DNA from: Lachnospiraceae bacterium
GTDB taxonomy: Bacteria > Bacillota > Clostridia > Lachnospirales > Lachnospiraceae
DNA length: 38,329 bases
Reading direction: 5' to 3'
Assembly (NCBI GenBank): GCA_017540605.1
Contig: JAFYAS010000046.1
Span: 1 to 38,329 of the forward strand
This document shows, in pieces, positions 9,001 through 17,587 of this stretch. The notes under the pieces are model-generated. The model made no database searches. It saw only the letters and a list, made by a program, of their open reading frames with translations, and was not told the DNA's origin. Each line of letters opens with the position of its first letter. Position 1 is the stretch's first letter. Made by a program: the position numbers and the translations under genes.

Positions 9001-12000
9001 TGTACTCCTCATCAACGCTTACAAACCTGTCAGGATCGTTGTAATCGACATTGGAACTATTAGTAAATACGCCCGGGTTCTCCATCTTAATACGTATCTC
9101 GGCATCAGAACTAAGTGCACCATTTATGTTGATAGTTTTACCATCATACAAATATACATAACTATTTCCTGTAATCTTAGAGTCTCCTGAGATGTTTACT
9201 GTTCCATTGGCGTTTTTAATCACACCATTTGGTGCTTCAGGTATATCAATCTCTCCACCTGTCATGGTGAATTTACTGCCTCTGCCAGCCAGATTGACAG
9301 CACATTCACCTTTACCACTCTCACTGATAATCTTTCCGCCATTCATGATCAACTCGGTATTTGAACCGGCATAGAAAACCTCCTGTCCAGCTTTTTGATT
9401 ACCGACTATAGTTCCCGAATTCAACGTCATCTTCCCTTTATTCAGATACATCAGACATCCGTCATTTTCTGCCAACGAAGTTTTGATCTTACCGGTGCCT
9501 ATGTTGTCATATATGATCAAATGAGAATCGGCAGAACCATTCTTAATCTCGTTATTACCGGCCAGATCTATTGTCTTGCCATTAAGGCAGAGTCTGGTGG
9601 TGCCGCTTGGAGTGGCCCACAATGCATCACCATAAACCGTCAAAGTGACATCACCTATCAGATAATAATTACCGGCTTCAGAAGGCATAGAATCTTTTTT
9701 CGTCCACGGTTTGAAAGTTATGCCTTCATATTCAAGATCTTCGTACTTCTCAACCGCATCCGGGATTATAATATTAACATCCGCAGTCGGTGTACCAGAT
9801 ACGGTGATTGTCTTTCCATCATCCGCTCTTGTTACAGTAATTCCATTTCGGGAAAGAACTGTTGTTAACTCTCCAAAGTAATATCCATCATTGGCTGTAT
9901 ACGTTACAGTCGTCATCACACCTGTCAAACCGGTCTGGGTAGTCTTATCACTTGGACTTGCAGAAGAGTTAGCTCCTCCTGTCAAAGTTACGGAATACAC
10001 TTGCTTCCACTTCGCGTATATAGTAGTATCTTCTGTTACAGTATCCCTATCAAAATCCCACTCAGTTGTAAATGTAGCTTCCTTGTACCATCCAACAAAG
10101 GCATAGCCTTCCTTTGTCGGGTCATCAGGCTTAGTAACCATACTACCGCTGGCAACAGTCTGGGATTCCACAGTGCTACCATCATTGGTGTTGAAGCTCA
10201 CAGCAACAGGTACTCCAAGATAAAGCTGACCATCTGCATTTTTACCCACAATGTAGCTATCGTTGTCGCTGGTAAAATTAGAAGCATAATCTGCAGCATT
10301 GTCACCTGTAGTGAACACACCGGCATTATAATAAATGCCAAATTTTGCCGACTCCGCAAGCGTTCCGACTACGTTAATCTTAACATCAGGGAGTATATTA
10401 CCCGCTGAAACCTCATTATCATAGATAACAGGTGATCCGGAAACATTAATTGAGCCTTGCTGTGGATGCACGGCACTTCCGCCTTTGTTATACATAACTT
10501 TCACATTACCGGATATGTTAAGTGTTCCAAAGGATGAAATACCTCCACCCCAATCATTATCAGTACTTCCGTTGTACATGATCTTAGCATCGCCGGACAA
10601 GTCCGCTGTTGCATTGTTCTCAATGCCGAGTCCTCCGCCGCGGCCAATTGATGTATTGTACTGAATCGTACCACCGGTCATAATAAATCGGGAATCCGTA
10701 TTATTCGAAAGAGCTACACCGCCGCCTTCATAGTATCCTTTCGCCGTGGTCTTGTTGCCAATAATGTTACCCCCTGTCATGTTGAATGTTCCGCCGGCAA
10801 CATACACGCCGCCGCCCTGACTCGCACTTCCACCGGTGATATAGCCTCCCATAAAGGTCTTATATCCGCTTTCCAGGGCGTCGTTTACCGTTGCCAATCC
10901 CGCACCTTTTTCAGAAGGATCAGCTATCGTAAATCTATGTGTCACATTATCAGTATTACTGTCCTTAAGGGTAAGGCTCGCACCGCCTGTTACCGATATA
11001 ACACTGCCGCTTCCGGTCATTTTTATCCCATAGCCGTTTAAGTCGAGTGTCTTTGTCCCGGACACACTGACAGTACTGCCTGTGGTCACGTTCGCGATCA
11101 ACTTAAGTGTTGCCCCGCTTTCAGCACTGTTCCACGCGCTAACTGCCGCAGAGAAATCACCATAGTCCGTTGTTGTACTGCCGCTTGTCATACTGGCAGC
11201 AGGCTCAGCACTTTCCCATTGGGCATATAATACAGTATTGTAAGTCAGCCCCTTTAAGTCCAGAGTTGCACCTGCAGTATAAGTTGTACCTGTGCCATCA
11301 GCTTTTGTATTCCATTCTTTAAATGATTTTCCTTCCGGATGAGTAAGTTTATCGCCATCAAGAATTGTAGCAATTCCTGATCCCGAAGTCGGATAGGTCC
11401 AATCATATGGATTTTTAGGATCCTCATAGGTGTCCGTACCACTACTAATAAATGTACCACCATTAGCATCATATTTCAGCTTACGAATCGAGTACCAATT
11501 TGCATATAATGTAATAATTTTATCGCTAACATCGTTAGGTCGTTGGTAATAAGATGGTAGTTCACTTGTAGGATATGGATCCGTACTCCAAAACCTAAAA
11601 TATTCTCCGTATGTTCCTCCAACGGATGTCGGCAACGTAACATATCCGTCCGAATCCGGGTATGCATCAGCGAAACTTACGCTTTCAACTCCATTTGTAT
11701 CAAAAACGACTTTATAATCACCCCAGTGCGGAACGAATACATAGCTCTTGGCAGTATCCAGAGTGGTATTTAACCATCCGCCGGGTTTTAATTCAGTTTC
11801 AAGGCAATTAATCAAGTAGTCATATGTAACCCCATCGAATTCTTCCGGTTCTGCAGAATAAAAATCCCAGCTTGTCACTACTCCTTTATCACCGGTTATA
11901 CTGTCTGGAACAAAAACAGTAATGCTCTCATTTGTATAACCCGCATATACACTCTGCGGTAATAAATCATTTTCACTGGTTTGATTTTCGGATTCTGCAT

Positions 12001-13393
12001 CTTTTCTGTATTTAAATATCAAAGGACTCACAGTTTCAGCATCTCCGTCCTTCAATCCTTTTATAATAAGCCTATTACAATACTTCTCAATCCCAACAAC
12101 CTGACACTTGCCATTATAATATCCATCCCAAGTATCATGATTATATGACACTCCATCAATTATAAACTCATTTGAATTCCTGTCTGCGGAATTATATTTA
12201 AACTCTGAACAAGTCTTTTCAACAAAAGTATACTCATTACCGATACCTGTAAATAAAACACGCCCCTGCTCTTCACCAAATGAGACGGTCGTTCCCGGTT
12301 GTATAAAATCACCCACATTTAGCTCATTATACATTATTGTCTGATCATCCGTAACCACAATCTCATACTCTACCCCTTCAATAGTAACCTTCATCCACTC
12401 TGTTGTGGAGAAGGCTTTATGGGCTGTAACCATCCATTTGTCGTCCTTCTTCTTCGCAGAGAAGAGACTGTCATCGCTTACTTCCACCCCGGTAACCTCT
12501 CCTGTAAGCCCGACTTCATCTAATATGTCAGTAAGGGCTACAGAAGTATCACCCTCCATGACATATTGTATCTCATCATAGGTGAATTCCACAGTATACA
12601 AAGAGAATCCGTCTGTAGATGCTGTTACTTTATCATCATGTTCCGCAGAGTCTAACATTTCAGCAGAAAGTTTCTTCCCCTTGCCTGTAATATGGTATAT
12701 GTCGGCAGCAAGATTGTCATTGCCTACTTCTTCTGCTTCAAAACTCACCTTTACCTTCTTGCCGTCAGCAGGCTGCATCTCGTTACCGTCTTTATCAACT
12801 ATCTTGATATCAAATGTATAAGCTGCTGCAACATTTACTCCATCCTCACGAATCTTATCTATAGCCTTATCAACATTCTTGACATCAGCCTTTGACACCT
12901 TACGAATGCTTAAGGTCACTCCCTTAGGAAATACATCCTTATCAGCAGCAACCGTAATCTTCACTCCATCAATCGCCTTTGTCTCCGAAAATACAGGCAT
13001 CTTCTCATCTTCATCTGAGTCCTTATCCTCATCTTTTTTATCTTTAGATTTACTCTCCTCAGTATCGGAAGTGCTCTTTTCCTCGTCATCTGCAACAGTT
13101 TCCTCGGAAGTAGAAGTATTATTCTTCTCATCTACGACTTCCTCACCTTCTCCATTACTGTTGCCTGAATCTGAATCTTTGCCTGTCTTGTCACTAGCGG
13201 TCTTAGTATCCTTGACCTCTTCATTTGACGCAGACTTATCCCCTGTATCATCATTTGAGGACTGTATATCAGCATTTCCAACAGATATCGGAGTCTGCCT
13301 GATTCCCACACCTGCGCCAACCGACGGTGGACACATATTGAGCAACATAGCCACTGCAACGAGCAATGCCATAACCTTTCTTATTTTTTTCAT
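6002..13393 (-). CDS. giant secreted multidomain surface protein (InlB-type, beta-helix and MBG repeats)
   Basis: A protein of about 2463 residues. It has a signal peptide (1-28, KKIRKVMALLVAVAML core), an Asp/Glu/Ser/Thr/Lys-rich linker (about 40-120), a beta-sandwich region common to clostridial surface proteins (about 125-350), InlB B-type repeats (about 560-727 and 1064-1127, with GYAFVGWY and TTIYAKW hallmarks), two glycine-rich beta-helix tracts with MTGG/ISG turns (about 850-1000 and 1270-1430), about eight MBG-type repeats (about 1560-2220) and a C-terminal beta-sandwich resembling SpaA/carboxypeptidase-regulatory domains (about 2384-2463). There is no LPXTG, SLH or C-terminal anchor, so attachment is unclear; adhesion is the likely role. 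I chose ATG 13393 because AGGAGG is 7 nt upstream; the ATG at 13399 abuts it. It stops with TGA. Confidence 0.85.
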   Translation of the reverse strand: MKKIRKVMALLVAVAMLLNMCPPSVGAGVGIRQTPISVGNADIQSSNDDTGDKSASNEEVKDTKTASDKTGKDSDSGNSNGEGEEVVDEKNNTSTSEETVADDEEKSTSDTEESKSKDKKDEDKDSDEDEKMPVFSETKAIDGVKITVAADKDVFPKGVTLSIRKVSKADVKNVDKAIDKIREDGVNVAAAYTFDIKIVDKDGNEMQPADGKKVKVSFEAEEVGNDNLAADIYHITGKGKKLSAEMLDSAEHDDKVTASTDGFSLYTVEFTYDEIQYVMEGDTSVALTDILDEVGLTGEVTGVEVSDDSLFSAKKKDDKWMVTAHKAFSTTEWMKVTIEGVEYEIVVTDDQTIMYNELNVGDFIQPGTTVSFGEEQGRVLFTGIGNEYTFVEKTCSEFKYNSADRNSNEFIIDGVSYNHDTWDGYYNGKCQVVGIEKYCNRLIIKGLKDGDAETVSPLIFKYRKDAESENQTSENDLLPQSVYAGYTNESITVFVPDSITGDKGVVTSWDFYSAEPEEFDGVTYDYLINCLETELKPGGWLNTTLDTAKSYVFVPHWGDYKVVFDTNGVESVSFADAYPDSDGYVTLPTSVGGTYGEYFRFWSTDPYPTSELPSYYQRPNDVSDKIITLYANWYSIRKLKYDANGGTFISSGTDTYEDPKNPYDWTYPTSGSGIATILDGDKLTHPEGKSFKEWNTKADGTGTTYTAGATLDLKGLTYNTVLYAQWESAEPAASMTSGSTTTDYGDFSAAVSAWNSAESGATLKLIANVTTGSTVSVSGTKTLDLNGYGIKMTGSGSVISVTGGASLTLKDSNTDNVTHRFTIADPSEKGAGLATVNDALESGYKTFMGGYITGGSASQGGGVYVAGGTFNMTGGNIIGNKTTAKGYYEGGGVALSNNTDSRFIMTGGTIQYNTSIGRGGGLGIENNATADLSGDAKIMYNGSTDNDWGGGISSFGTLNISGNVKVMYNKGGSAVHPQQGSINVSGSPVIYDNEVSAGNILPDVKINVVGTLAESAKFGIYYNAGVFTTGDNAADYASNFTSDNDSYIVGKNADGQLYLGVPVAVSFNTNDGSTVESQTVASGSMVTKPDDPTKEGYAFVGWYKEATFTTEWDFDRDTVTEDTTIYAKWKQVYSVTLTGGANSSASPSDKTTQTGLTGVMTTVTYTANDGYYFGELTTVLSRNGITVTRADDGKTITVSGTPTADVNIIIPDAVEKYEDLEYEGITFKPWTKKDSMPSEAGNYYLIGDVTLTVYGDALWATPSGTTRLCLNGKTIDLAGNNEIKNGSADSHLIIYDNIGTGKIKTSLAENDGCLMYLNKGKMTLNSGTIVGNQKAGQEVFYAGSNTELIMNGGKIISESGKGECAVNLAGRGSKFTMTGGEIDIPEAPNGVIKNANGTVNISGDSKITGNSYVYLYDGKTININGALSSDAEIRIKMENPGVFTNSSNVDYNDPDRFVSVDEEYKVFKNSDGQLALGVPISKTVTFKVVNGSWNDGETTDKTIILSGYEAEALKLTASQIPAAGDNPNATYKAGNWDTTPSADAVITADTTYTYTYAEKISITPTVSISGWKYGGTASTPSVSGNTGNGEVKYTYAKKGTTDFSETVPSIAGEYTVKAVIAETDNYLGGEATADFTITKAEVTAPTIANKNYTGDKQTADVETSDLYNVTTNNGGTDVGSYDVVLTLKDAVNYKWTDSEEAAKTLTFKIVTATANNVTVDIEGWTYGEAAKTPTSTADFGADTATYTYSSSENGEYSDAVPTDAGTWYVKASIAETDNYPAGEAKTSFVIEPAAITIMADDKSTVYNEELAELTYTIGGSYVEDDDLGITLSTTAAKGSEPGDYPITVSWKENPNYDVALEDGQYTITKGGVSITVSGYSGKYDGKAHGITVKELEGESGELIGIFDGDSPEATVYYSTKELGKDNYKDDGSKESPTFTDAGKYTVYYYVQCKGYTIEPISGSKTVEITKVPLKVTARDATITYGDKPDNNGVEYSGFVNDETKKVLKGTLSYNIDYEQYGDVGSSYSIVPKGVTAENYDITFVSGKLKVNPKKLTFTWNDADKEYTYNGKKQSVTAKAKTINDDVLTLIYSDNEKKNAGKYTAKITGVEGQKAANYKLSDDEPTASCDWEIAKKKMSVTAKDVSVEYDEKEHGIEVKVTDPKSGYTITYGKEKGEYDSRKSPAITKEGSLTVYFKVEADNYITYTGSAKVTVKEKKEGTSSSSVELKEGTPSVSVNGLDEEAKALQEGEASDVTVTMSVEQMAEENAEGDGVTAIKNIAEGRMLTFFDIKVIKDVGSVQTVLNTTTNILEICIPYYHVSEEGLAAYRYHGSAATRLTESDSRQDGTYRVDKITKKVYIYTNQFSIYAIGYTVKSSVNEEGDTVYDISGNIRYEGIDGMAKLILYRNGEECKRGIAFFTGGIGTYRFEELKEGNYSLRITYDAGKDSFTLELPIGDVSKQVAE

Positions 13394-13414
13394 AGCCATT
13401 CCTCCTAGAACTGA

Positions 13415-13429
13415 TATACAACCTGTATA
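13415..13429. promoter_or_regulatory. operator-like perfect palindrome before the giant surface-protein gene
   Basis: TATACA-ACC-TGTATA is a perfect 6-3-6 inverted repeat ending about 9 nt before the AGGAGG of the giant gene. Its size and position suit binding of a dimeric repressor at or near the transcription start. No cognate regulator is encoded nearby, and an AT-rich chance match cannot be excluded. In the rest of 13394-13699 I see only the hairpin at 13519-13553 and the terminator at 13653-13688. Confidence 0.35.
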
Positions 13430-13518
13430 CTATTATGCAAAACACATATAAATGCTACTTTATCTTACTATTTTCATGTCGTATAATTACACTTTAATTT
13501 CATCATTATTGAAAAATT

Positions 13519-13553
13519 CCGATATGGTATTCTACACTTTCGTGGTGTATCGG
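13519..13553 (-). other. imperfect stem-loop with weak T-tract in the leader of the giant gene
   Basis: On the minus strand CCGATA pairs with TATCGG, and ACAC with GTGT inside it, followed by AATTTTTC. It is about 120 nt before the giant gene's start. It may be a second, weak terminator behind the upstream beta-helix gene or an attenuator-like leader structure. Confidence 0.35.
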
Positions 13554-13652
13554 CACATTTCTTATTTTTATTAACCCTGAGTTATGTAATAATATTATAA
13601 TTGATTTCGTAAGAATATACAATTTATTTTCAGAAAAACTATTGTCATTTAA

Positions 13653-13688
13653 CAAAAAAGAACCCCATAAGCTGTCACTTACGAGGTT
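13653..13688 (-). terminator. intrinsic terminator after the 355-residue beta-helix gene
   Basis: Minus-strand AACCTCGTAAG (13678-13688) and CTTATGGGGTT (13661-13671) pair over 11 bp, with two G-T pairs, around a 6-nt loop, followed by CTTTTTTG. It begins 11 nt after the stop codon at 13700 and separates this gene from the giant one. Confidence 0.8.
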
Positions 13689-13699
13689 TCTTCTCATTT

Positions 13700-14767
13700 C
13701 TATTTCCAAGCCTCAGTCTTATTCTTTTCCTTCACAAGCTTTGTCTGACCTGTCACGGAAAGTGCCGCGCCCGCTCCCTTTTTGCTGTAGCAGGCATTGT
13801 TCTTGATGGTAACTGTTCCATATTTTGAGGCTACCTTCAGACCGAAGTTCGTGCCCTTTATGGTATTGCCGGTAATGGTGAAATTGGCATCAGAAAGCTT
13901 TGAGGGTGCTTTCCCAAAATATGCCACATGCATACCACCCGCATAATATCCTCTGCTTGAAGGCACATTGCAAATAATGGTATTGTTCTTTATTGTTGCA
14001 CTCTTGGTATTGAAAAGAGAGAGCGCCTGACTTGTAGTACTTGTGATTTTGCAATCCTCAATTACTATATTCTCATGGAAATTGTTGATATACTGTCTGT
14101 CATTGGGAGGATAGTTTGCGCATATTCCTCGACACCCCTTTACCGTACAAGCTCTGATGGTGATATTTTTGCAGGTGGCTCCGTTTAGATACTTTGAATT
14201 CACAAAGGGCGCTGTATGAGGTGCTGCAATATCGATCTGCAAGGGTTCCTCTACACTTGTTGACTTTGATTTACCAAGTGGTGTGATCTTGCAGTTTTCA
14301 ATAAGCACATCCTTTGAAGCCACGATCTCTATGGTATGAGACTCAATATTGGCTAATGATATCTTCATGTTTATAAGCTTTATATTCTTTGCATGTACCA
14401 GCTTGATAGTACTGTGGGTACAGCCTGTCTTGATGGTGGATTTCCAGGTTCCGCCCTTTACCGTCACATTTTTAAGGGACTTATATCCGGTAGCGGTTAT
14501 ATTGTGCAGAAAAAGCTCACCGGAACAGTAAATGGTTGCGCCTGTGGCATCTATACTGTAACCGTCATCAAGTATAAGGTGGCTGTCCAAATAGTACTTT
14601 CCGCCTTTTTTAAGCTTTACCTTCTTATTCGTATCAAGTTCGCTTTGAATATTTCGTCTGTCATTGCCATCCTTGCCTGCAGGCTCCAAAACCTCGGCTT
14701 TGACACTCGTTGTTGCCACGAAGACAACTAAAAAGACAAAACACAATGTCGTAAATATTTTCTTCAT
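13700..14767 (-). CDS. secreted right-handed beta-helix protein (pectate-lyase-like fold)
   Basis: A protein of 355 residues with a signal peptide (1-24, hydrophobic core TTLCFVFLVVFVATT, ending VKA-E). The remainder is a run of beta-helix coils with repeated NITI/NI-IEDC-IT/TIKNN-I units, the pattern of polysaccharide lyase or Pec_lyase-like folds. It shares turns such as CKNITIR-C-VK and VTVKGGTWKS with the larger paralogues at 14892-17570 and 17588-19744 but lacks their Ig-like N-terminal domains and C-terminal tail domain. A catalytic site cannot be assigned, so polysaccharide binding or cleavage is inference. With its own promoter (14803-14831) and terminator (13653-13688) it appears monocistronic. 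Confidence 0.85.
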   Translation of the reverse strand: MKKIFTTLCFVFLVVFVATTSVKAEVLEPAGKDGNDRRNIQSELDTNKKVKLKKGGKYYLDSHLILDDGYSIDATGATIYCSGELFLHNITATGYKSLKNVTVKGGTWKSTIKTGCTHSTIKLVHAKNIKLINMKISLANIESHTIEIVASKDVLIENCKITPLGKSKSTSVEEPLQIDIAAPHTAPFVNSKYLNGATCKNITIRACTVKGCRGICANYPPNDRQYINNFHENIVIEDCKITSTTSQALSLFNTKSATIKNNTIICNVPSSRGYYAGGMHVAYFGKAPSKLSDANFTITGNTIKGTNFGLKVASKYGTVTIKNNACYSKKGAGAALSVTGQTKLVKEKNKTEAWK

Positions 14768-14802
14768 TCTACCTACCTCTCTTTCAAGAAAATCTTGTCC
14801 CT

Positions 14803-14831
14803 ATTCTATCACAACTAAAAAATAATTGAAA
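14803..14831 (-). promoter_or_regulatory. promoter for the 355-residue beta-helix gene
   Basis: TAGAAT (14803-14808) lies 17 bp from TTTCAA (14826-14831) on the minus strand, about 35 nt upstream of the start codon. The -10 box is strong and the -35 box weak. It sits directly behind the terminator of the preceding gene, consistent with an independent transcript. Confidence 0.5.
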
Positions 14832-14852
14832 GTGCAGGACAATCGTCTTCCA

Positions 14853-14886
14853 CTCAAAAACCCCGCAAGGCAAACCTGCGGGGTTT
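14853..14886 (-). terminator. intrinsic terminator after the 892-residue beta-helix gene
   Basis: On the minus strand AAACCCCGCA (14877-14886) pairs with TGCGGGGTTT (14858-14867), extended inside by two G-C pairs around a CAAA-type loop and followed by TTTTTG. It starts 5 nt after the stop codon and probably ends the long ecf-truA-beta-helix transcript. Confidence 0.9.
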
Positions 14887-14891
14887 CATTT

Positions 14892-17570
14892 TTATTTCTT
14901 CTTCGTACTTGTTGTGGTCTTTGTCTTTGATAGTTTCTTCACGATCTTGAACTTTATCTTTATAGACTTCTTCACCTTGCCCTTACCCTTGACGGTAATG
15001 GTTGCAGTACCCTTTTTCTTGTTGTTCTTGTAGGTTACCTTGTAGAACTTTTTCTTCAGGTTCTTGATCTTCTTTAAGGGCTTTATGGCCTTTCCGGTAT
15101 AAAGGTACTCAGGCTCAATATCGAAGTAATATGACCTGATATCATCAGATGACTTGATCTTTACATTGTTGCAGGTCATATAGATGCCCTTGGTGTTCTT
15201 TGAAAACTTGTTGCTTGCAAGAGTTATGGTACTGCCATAAGAATATATTCCATAACCTGTACTCTTATAGAGCTTGTTGCTCTTTATGGTGGCAGTTGAG
15301 CCTGTACCTACATATACCGCATTTGCTCTCATTCCTGTGATGTAGTTCGACTGAATGGTGAAATTGGAGGTAATGAGCTCTATTCCATTTGCTGTATAGA
15401 AATAGTTCTTAGCTAGCTGCTTTGTGAAGGTCTTGGGCTTTACGGTATTGCTCTTTATGGTTCCGGTTGAGTTGGTTGCATAAAGGAACTCTGTCATGCC
15501 GGTAGCGGTATTGCCCTTAACGGTCAGCTTTTTAAAGTTTCTCGAATCAACACAGATATTGCTTATATTGGTAAATGTGTTGTTCTTTATGCTGATATTG
15601 GAGAGGTATATTCCGGGATAAGCACCATGGGCTCCAATACCGCAAATGTAATCGTGTATGTTACAATTGGTTATGGTGATATTCTTGCAGGCCGTAAGGT
15701 CGTGAGGCACCATAGCGGGAGTAGATGAGCTTGAGCAATAATCAAGCTGTATGGCTTCCTTAAGTCCCGAATACTCTGTGAGGGACTTGGGTACCTTGTG
15801 TCCGAAAAGCTCTACATTGTTGATGGTTGCATTGTTCACACCGGCAAGCTCTAAAAGGTGCTCGCCACAGGTGTTTTTTATAACGGTGTTCTGAATGGTA
15901 ATGTTCTGACCGTGTCCGATGTAAATAAGATCCGAGGTCTGTGCTCCCGTAAGGGCGCTGTTACCATCCCAGGTTCCACCGCTCATATTGAAGTTTTGGA
16001 TCTGCTTATATCCACCCACATTCTGATCTATATGGTTTGTAAGCATATGCTTGTTGCCGTTGGCTGCAAATCTCTGGATGATAGCGGCAGGATCAAGTAT
16101 CAGATCGGTGTTGGAATATGCCCTCAAGGTTCCACCGATATTGAAGGTTCCGGCGGGCACATTGACTGTCAGCTTATCTCCGGGTATCAAATACTTTGCC
16201 TGGGCAAGTGCATTGTTTATAGCAGAATAATCTGTCTTTCCATCTCCGGGAACCGCACCCATATCAGTCACTACATTGATGATATTCTTGTAGCAATGAA
16301 TGCTGAATGCGAAGGTAACATTGGGATTATCAACCGAGGTCACAGTGATGATAGTATCGCCCATATTCTTTACAGTTACAACACCCTTTGCTGTGACAGT
16401 AGCACAATCTGTATTGCTACTTGCATAGGTAAGTGTCTTGTCTGTTGCATCGGTGGGCTTTACTGTCATAGACAAGGTGATCTTATCAGCTATCCAGTTG
16501 TCAAGTGCTGCCCCATTCTTTATTGTAGTCTTTGTAGAAACTGCCTTGTCGGGATAGATACTTGTCATCTTGTACTTGGCTGTAAGTCCGGTCACAGGAA
16601 CAACAACCACTACCTTTACAGAAGCAGATACAGGATATTCCTTCGTCTCTCTGTTGGCTGTGATGGTTTCGGTATAATACACATTAACTGTGGTGGGGGT
16701 GTCTCCCGTAGTTGCAACAGGACTTACTAAGCCTACTTGATCCACCTTTACCTTGGTAGTCTCAAGAGCCTCAAACTTTAAGGTAGTTCCCTCGGGAAGT
16801 GCCGTAGGATCAAGAAGCTTTGTTGCTCCTGACCTATATACTACAGTTACAGCTAGCTTCTTTCCTGCACCGCCCTTTACAAGTCTTAAGGGATTGGTGA
16901 CGATATCCGTCGTTTCCTCCCCTGCTATCTTTAAGGTAAGAGCTATGGGATCATCAACGGTAACAGGTGCTGATATCTTCACCTGACAGGTAAAGGGATC
17001 AACAGAAAGCTCTGTCTCTACCCCATCTACCATCTGCTTTTCTGAATATTCAACCTTTACGGATATGGGGGTATCCCCTGTCACACCAAGTATGGTAAAT
17101 GCTCCGTCAGCGTTTACTGAAAGCTTCTCAGGGTCTGACACCGTAAATGTGAGCTTCTTATTCGGATCAGCCTCAAGAATCTCCCTGGTAAGCTCCACAC
17201 TCTTTTTTAATGTCTCTCCTGACTCAGCCTGTGCCTCATAATTGACTGTCACTACAAGCTGCTTTCCCGCATCTGTGGTCAACAGATCGATGACAGATGT
17301 TGAAAGATCGATATCAGCATTGTCCTTTAGCTTCACTGTGATACTCTTGGGCTTATAGACAGGCTCTTCCTTGGTCTCTCCGCCGCCCTCTTCCGATTCG
17401 GCGTAGATCTCCCTAAGTATCTCGGCATCTGCCTCATAATGCTCTGCCGATTCTTCCTTGGCACTCACTTTATCAGTACCATTTTCCTGATAAGCGAAAG
17501 CTTCTGTTTGTGCAATACAGGAAAATGCAAGAGCACAAGCCAGTAATGCACTTAAAATTCTTTTCTTCAT
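14892..17570 (-). CDS. secreted BIG2 plus beta-helix protein with basic C-terminal tail
   Basis: A protein of 892 residues. It has a signal peptide (1-25, ending TEAFA), several beta-sandwich Ig-like segments (about 60-340), a clear BIG2 domain (about 350-432, LTYASSN then GVVTVKNMGDTIITV), a GAVPGDGKTDYSAINNAL entry typical of pectate-lyase-3-like proteins (about 436-455), a right-handed beta-helix to about 797 and a C-terminal domain starting DDIRSYYFDIEPEYLYTGK, ending in a Lys/Thr-rich tail. It starts 17 nt after the stop of its paralogue (AAGGAAAAGAGG ribosome binding site), so the two are an operonic tandem pair. No LPXTG or SLH anchor is present; the basic tail might bind acidic wall polymers (inference). 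Enzymatic activity is unproven. Confidence 0.87.
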   Translation of the reverse strand: MKKRILSALLACALAFSCIAQTEAFAYQENGTDKVSAKEESAEHYEADAEILREIYAESEEGGGETKEEPVYKPKSITVKLKDNADIDLSTSVIDLLTTDAGKQLVVTVNYEAQAESGETLKKSVELTREILEADPNKKLTFTVSDPEKLSVNADGAFTILGVTGDTPISVKVEYSEKQMVDGVETELSVDPFTCQVKISAPVTVDDPIALTLKIAGEETTDIVTNPLRLVKGGAGKKLAVTVVYRSGATKLLDPTALPEGTTLKFEALETTKVKVDQVGLVSPVATTGDTPTTVNVYYTETITANRETKEYPVSASVKVVVVVPVTGLTAKYKMTSIYPDKAVSTKTTIKNGAALDNWIADKITLSMTVKPTDATDKTLTYASSNTDCATVTAKGVVTVKNMGDTIITVTSVDNPNVTFAFSIHCYKNIINVVTDMGAVPGDGKTDYSAINNALAQAKYLIPGDKLTVNVPAGTFNIGGTLRAYSNTDLILDPAAIIQRFAANGNKHMLTNHIDQNVGGYKQIQNFNMSGGTWDGNSALTGAQTSDLIYIGHGQNITIQNTVIKNTCGEHLLELAGVNNATINNVELFGHKVPKSLTEYSGLKEAIQLDYCSSSSTPAMVPHDLTACKNITITNCNIHDYICGIGAHGAYPGIYLSNISIKNNTFTNISNICVDSRNFKKLTVKGNTATGMTEFLYATNSTGTIKSNTVKPKTFTKQLAKNYFYTANGIELITSNFTIQSNYITGMRANAVYVGTGSTATIKSNKLYKSTGYGIYSYGSTITLASNKFSKNTKGIYMTCNNVKIKSSDDIRSYYFDIEPEYLYTGKAIKPLKKIKNLKKKFYKVTYKNNKKKGTATITVKGKGKVKKSIKIKFKIVKKLSKTKTTTSTKKK

Positions 17571-17587
17571 AGTTTTTCCTCTTTTCC

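Noticed and set aside
9395-9868. Plus-strand open frame of 157 codons
   Set aside because: Antisense to the giant surface-protein gene, with no supporting signals.
12879-13451. Plus-strand Ser/Leu-rich frame of 190 codons
   Set aside because: A mirror of the Asp/Glu/Lys/Ser-rich linker of the giant protein; low-complexity shadow.
13506-13709. Minus-strand 67-codon frame before the giant gene
   Set aside because: It runs through the terminator at 13653-13688 and starts inside the preceding gene without a ribosome binding site.
15858-16730. Plus-strand open frame of 290 codons
   Set aside because: It is antisense to the 892-residue beta-helix gene, has no ribosome binding site or recognisable domain, and its odd Cys/His/Ile-rich composition is what the opposite frame of Thr/Asn/Val-rich repeats gives.
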